NCBI RefSeq assembly: GCF_013344685.1
Contig: NZ_CP050137.1
Span: 3,837,001-3,901,000 of the forward strand
DNA: 64,000 bases
Reading direction: 5' to 3'
Source of the DNA: Sphingomonas sp. CL5.1
GTDB taxonomy: Bacteria; Pseudomonadota; Alphaproteobacteria; Sphingomonadales; Sphingomonadaceae
The position numbers were made by a program, and so were the translations under genes. This document shows, piece by piece, positions 63,194 to 64,000 of this stretch; positions within the stretch are counted from its first letter, which is position 1; each line of letters starts with the position of its first letter. The notes under the pieces were generated by a model, which ran no database searches, was not told the DNA's origin, and worked only from the letters and a program-made list of their open reading frames with translations.

Positions 63194-64000
63194 TCAATAA
63201 ACCGCCGCCGGATTCGGCGCGGGCGGGCTGCCCAGCATCTCGCGATAGGAGGGCCGCTCCTTGCCGCGATCGGTGACGCCAAGCTCGCGCGCGATCTCCG
63301 CCGCGATCAACGTGCGGCCGGAAAGCTCCGCCCCGCGCGGGTCGCTCGCCAGCGCGTATAGGATATGCGCGGTGAACTCCGGATTCTCGGCGGTGGCGAT
63401 GAAGCCCTCATATTGCTCCGGGTTGGTCTTGCTGGCGATCGCCGAACGCTCGGTGACGAGCGGCCCCATCCAGATCGAGACGGTGCGCACGCCGGTGCCG
63501 CGCAGATCATGCTCCATGTCGTGCGCGAACTTGTCGATCCCCGCCTTCTGCGCGCCATAGGCCGGGCCGTGCATGTAGCAGCTCGCGCCGAACGACGAGC
63601 CGAAGGCGATCAGCCCGCTTCCCTGCTCCACCATCATCCGCGCCGCGTGCCAGCTCGCGACATAGGCCGAGCGCAGCCCGACATCGAGGATGCGCGCCGC
63701 GTCCAGCTCCTTCTCCCAGAAGGGCTTCTTCTCGATGAGCTGATGGTGAATATAGGTGGCGTTGTTGACGAGGATATCGAGCCGCCCGGCCTCCGCCGCG
63801 ATCCGCGCGAACAACGCGGCGACCTGCGCGTCGTCGGCATGATCGCACATCACCGGCACGCCCTTGCCGCCCGCCTTCGTCACTTCCGCCGCCGTCTCGG
63901 CGACCGTGCCGGGCAGCACCGTGCCGTCCCAGCCGCGCGCGTCGCCCGGCGTCACAGTGCGGCCGGTGACGTAAACGGTCATGCCCTTCTCGCCCAGCCC
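63194..64000 (-). CDS. SDR family oxidoreductase, cut by the window edge
   Basis: The visible 268 codons run from the window edge to the stop at 63194. The frame is open at 64000 (GLGEKGMTVYVTGRT), so the N-terminal TGxxxGxG motif lies outside. The active site YGAQK with Ser in FGSSFGA is present. An internal ATG at 63982 would delete the coenzyme motif and is not the real start. The C-terminal tail is longer than in typical SDRs. Same direction as the ligase operon, 113 bp upstream of it. Confidence 0.85.
   Translation of the reverse strand, partial: GLGEKGMTVYVTGRTVTPGDARGWDGTVLPGTVAETAAEVTKAGGKGVPVMCDHADDAQVAALFARIAAEAGRLDILVNNATYIHHQLIEKKPFWEKELDAARILDVGLRSAYVASWHAARMMVEQGSGLIAFGSSFGASCYMHGPAYGAQKAGIDKFAHDMEHDLRGTGVRTVSIWMGPLVTERSAIASKTNPEQYEGFIATAENPEFTAHILYALASDPRGAELSGRTLIAAEIARELGVTDRGKERPSYREMLGSPPAPNPAAVY

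Overview
This window is about 64 kb of high-GC, gene-dense DNA. It looks like a chromosome segment of a sphingomonad or a close alphaproteobacterial relative. The reasons are two large TonB-dependent receptors of the sphingomonad type, many short-chain dehydrogenases (SDRs), Rieske oxygenases and CoA ligases, many 4-bp ATGA/GTGA gene overlaps, and AT-rich promoter islands between GC-rich operons. No tRNA, rRNA, CRISPR array or phage gene was seen. The genus call is inference.

Region 1 (1-14.7 kb) is a catabolic cluster for what looks like an amino-aromatic compound. A minus-strand operon runs FAH hydrolase, THI5/NMT1-type substrate-binding protein, extradiol-type VOC protein, ABC permease, ABC ATPase, alpha/beta hydrolase. 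Divergent from it are an aspartate-dehydrogenase-like protein and a second VOC protein. Next come an ACMSD-type decarboxylase, a divergent LysR regulator, and an operon of TPP enzyme, aldehyde dehydrogenase, kynureninase and amino-acid permease. A 20-bp dyad sits in front of all three minus-strand units and once more at the extreme left edge, pointing out of the window. It looks like the operator of one regulon.

Region 2 (14.7-20.3 kb) is a maintenance block: Ku and LigD (non-homologous end joining) followed by EgtB and EgtD (ergothioneine synthesis).

Region 3 (20.3-64 kb) is a mosaic of operons for oxidation of a hydrophobic, possibly steroid- or terpenoid-like substrate. It holds a Baeyer-Villiger-type monooxygenase, a sulfotransferase, nine SDRs, several SnoaL/NTF2-fold proteins including one with the complete ketosteroid isomerase catalytic set, a thiolase, a luciferase-like monooxygenase, an old yellow enzyme, an FMN reductase, two KshA-like Rieske oxygenases, two AMP-forming acyl-CoA ligases, an amidase, an MFS transporter and two TonB receptors. 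A RibBA protein may support flavin supply. Regulators are AraC, LuxR and two paralogous tandem pairs of Lrp/AsnC proteins. A second operator-like dyad, TGCGTA-N18-TACGCA, occurs with identical spacing in four promoters (35.4, 50.3, 56.3 and 63.1 kb).

A non-coding, MITE-like palindromic element of about 270 bp with TA-flanked inverted ends lies between the SDR and luciferase-like genes at 43.4-43.7 kb. The last gene is cut by the right edge.
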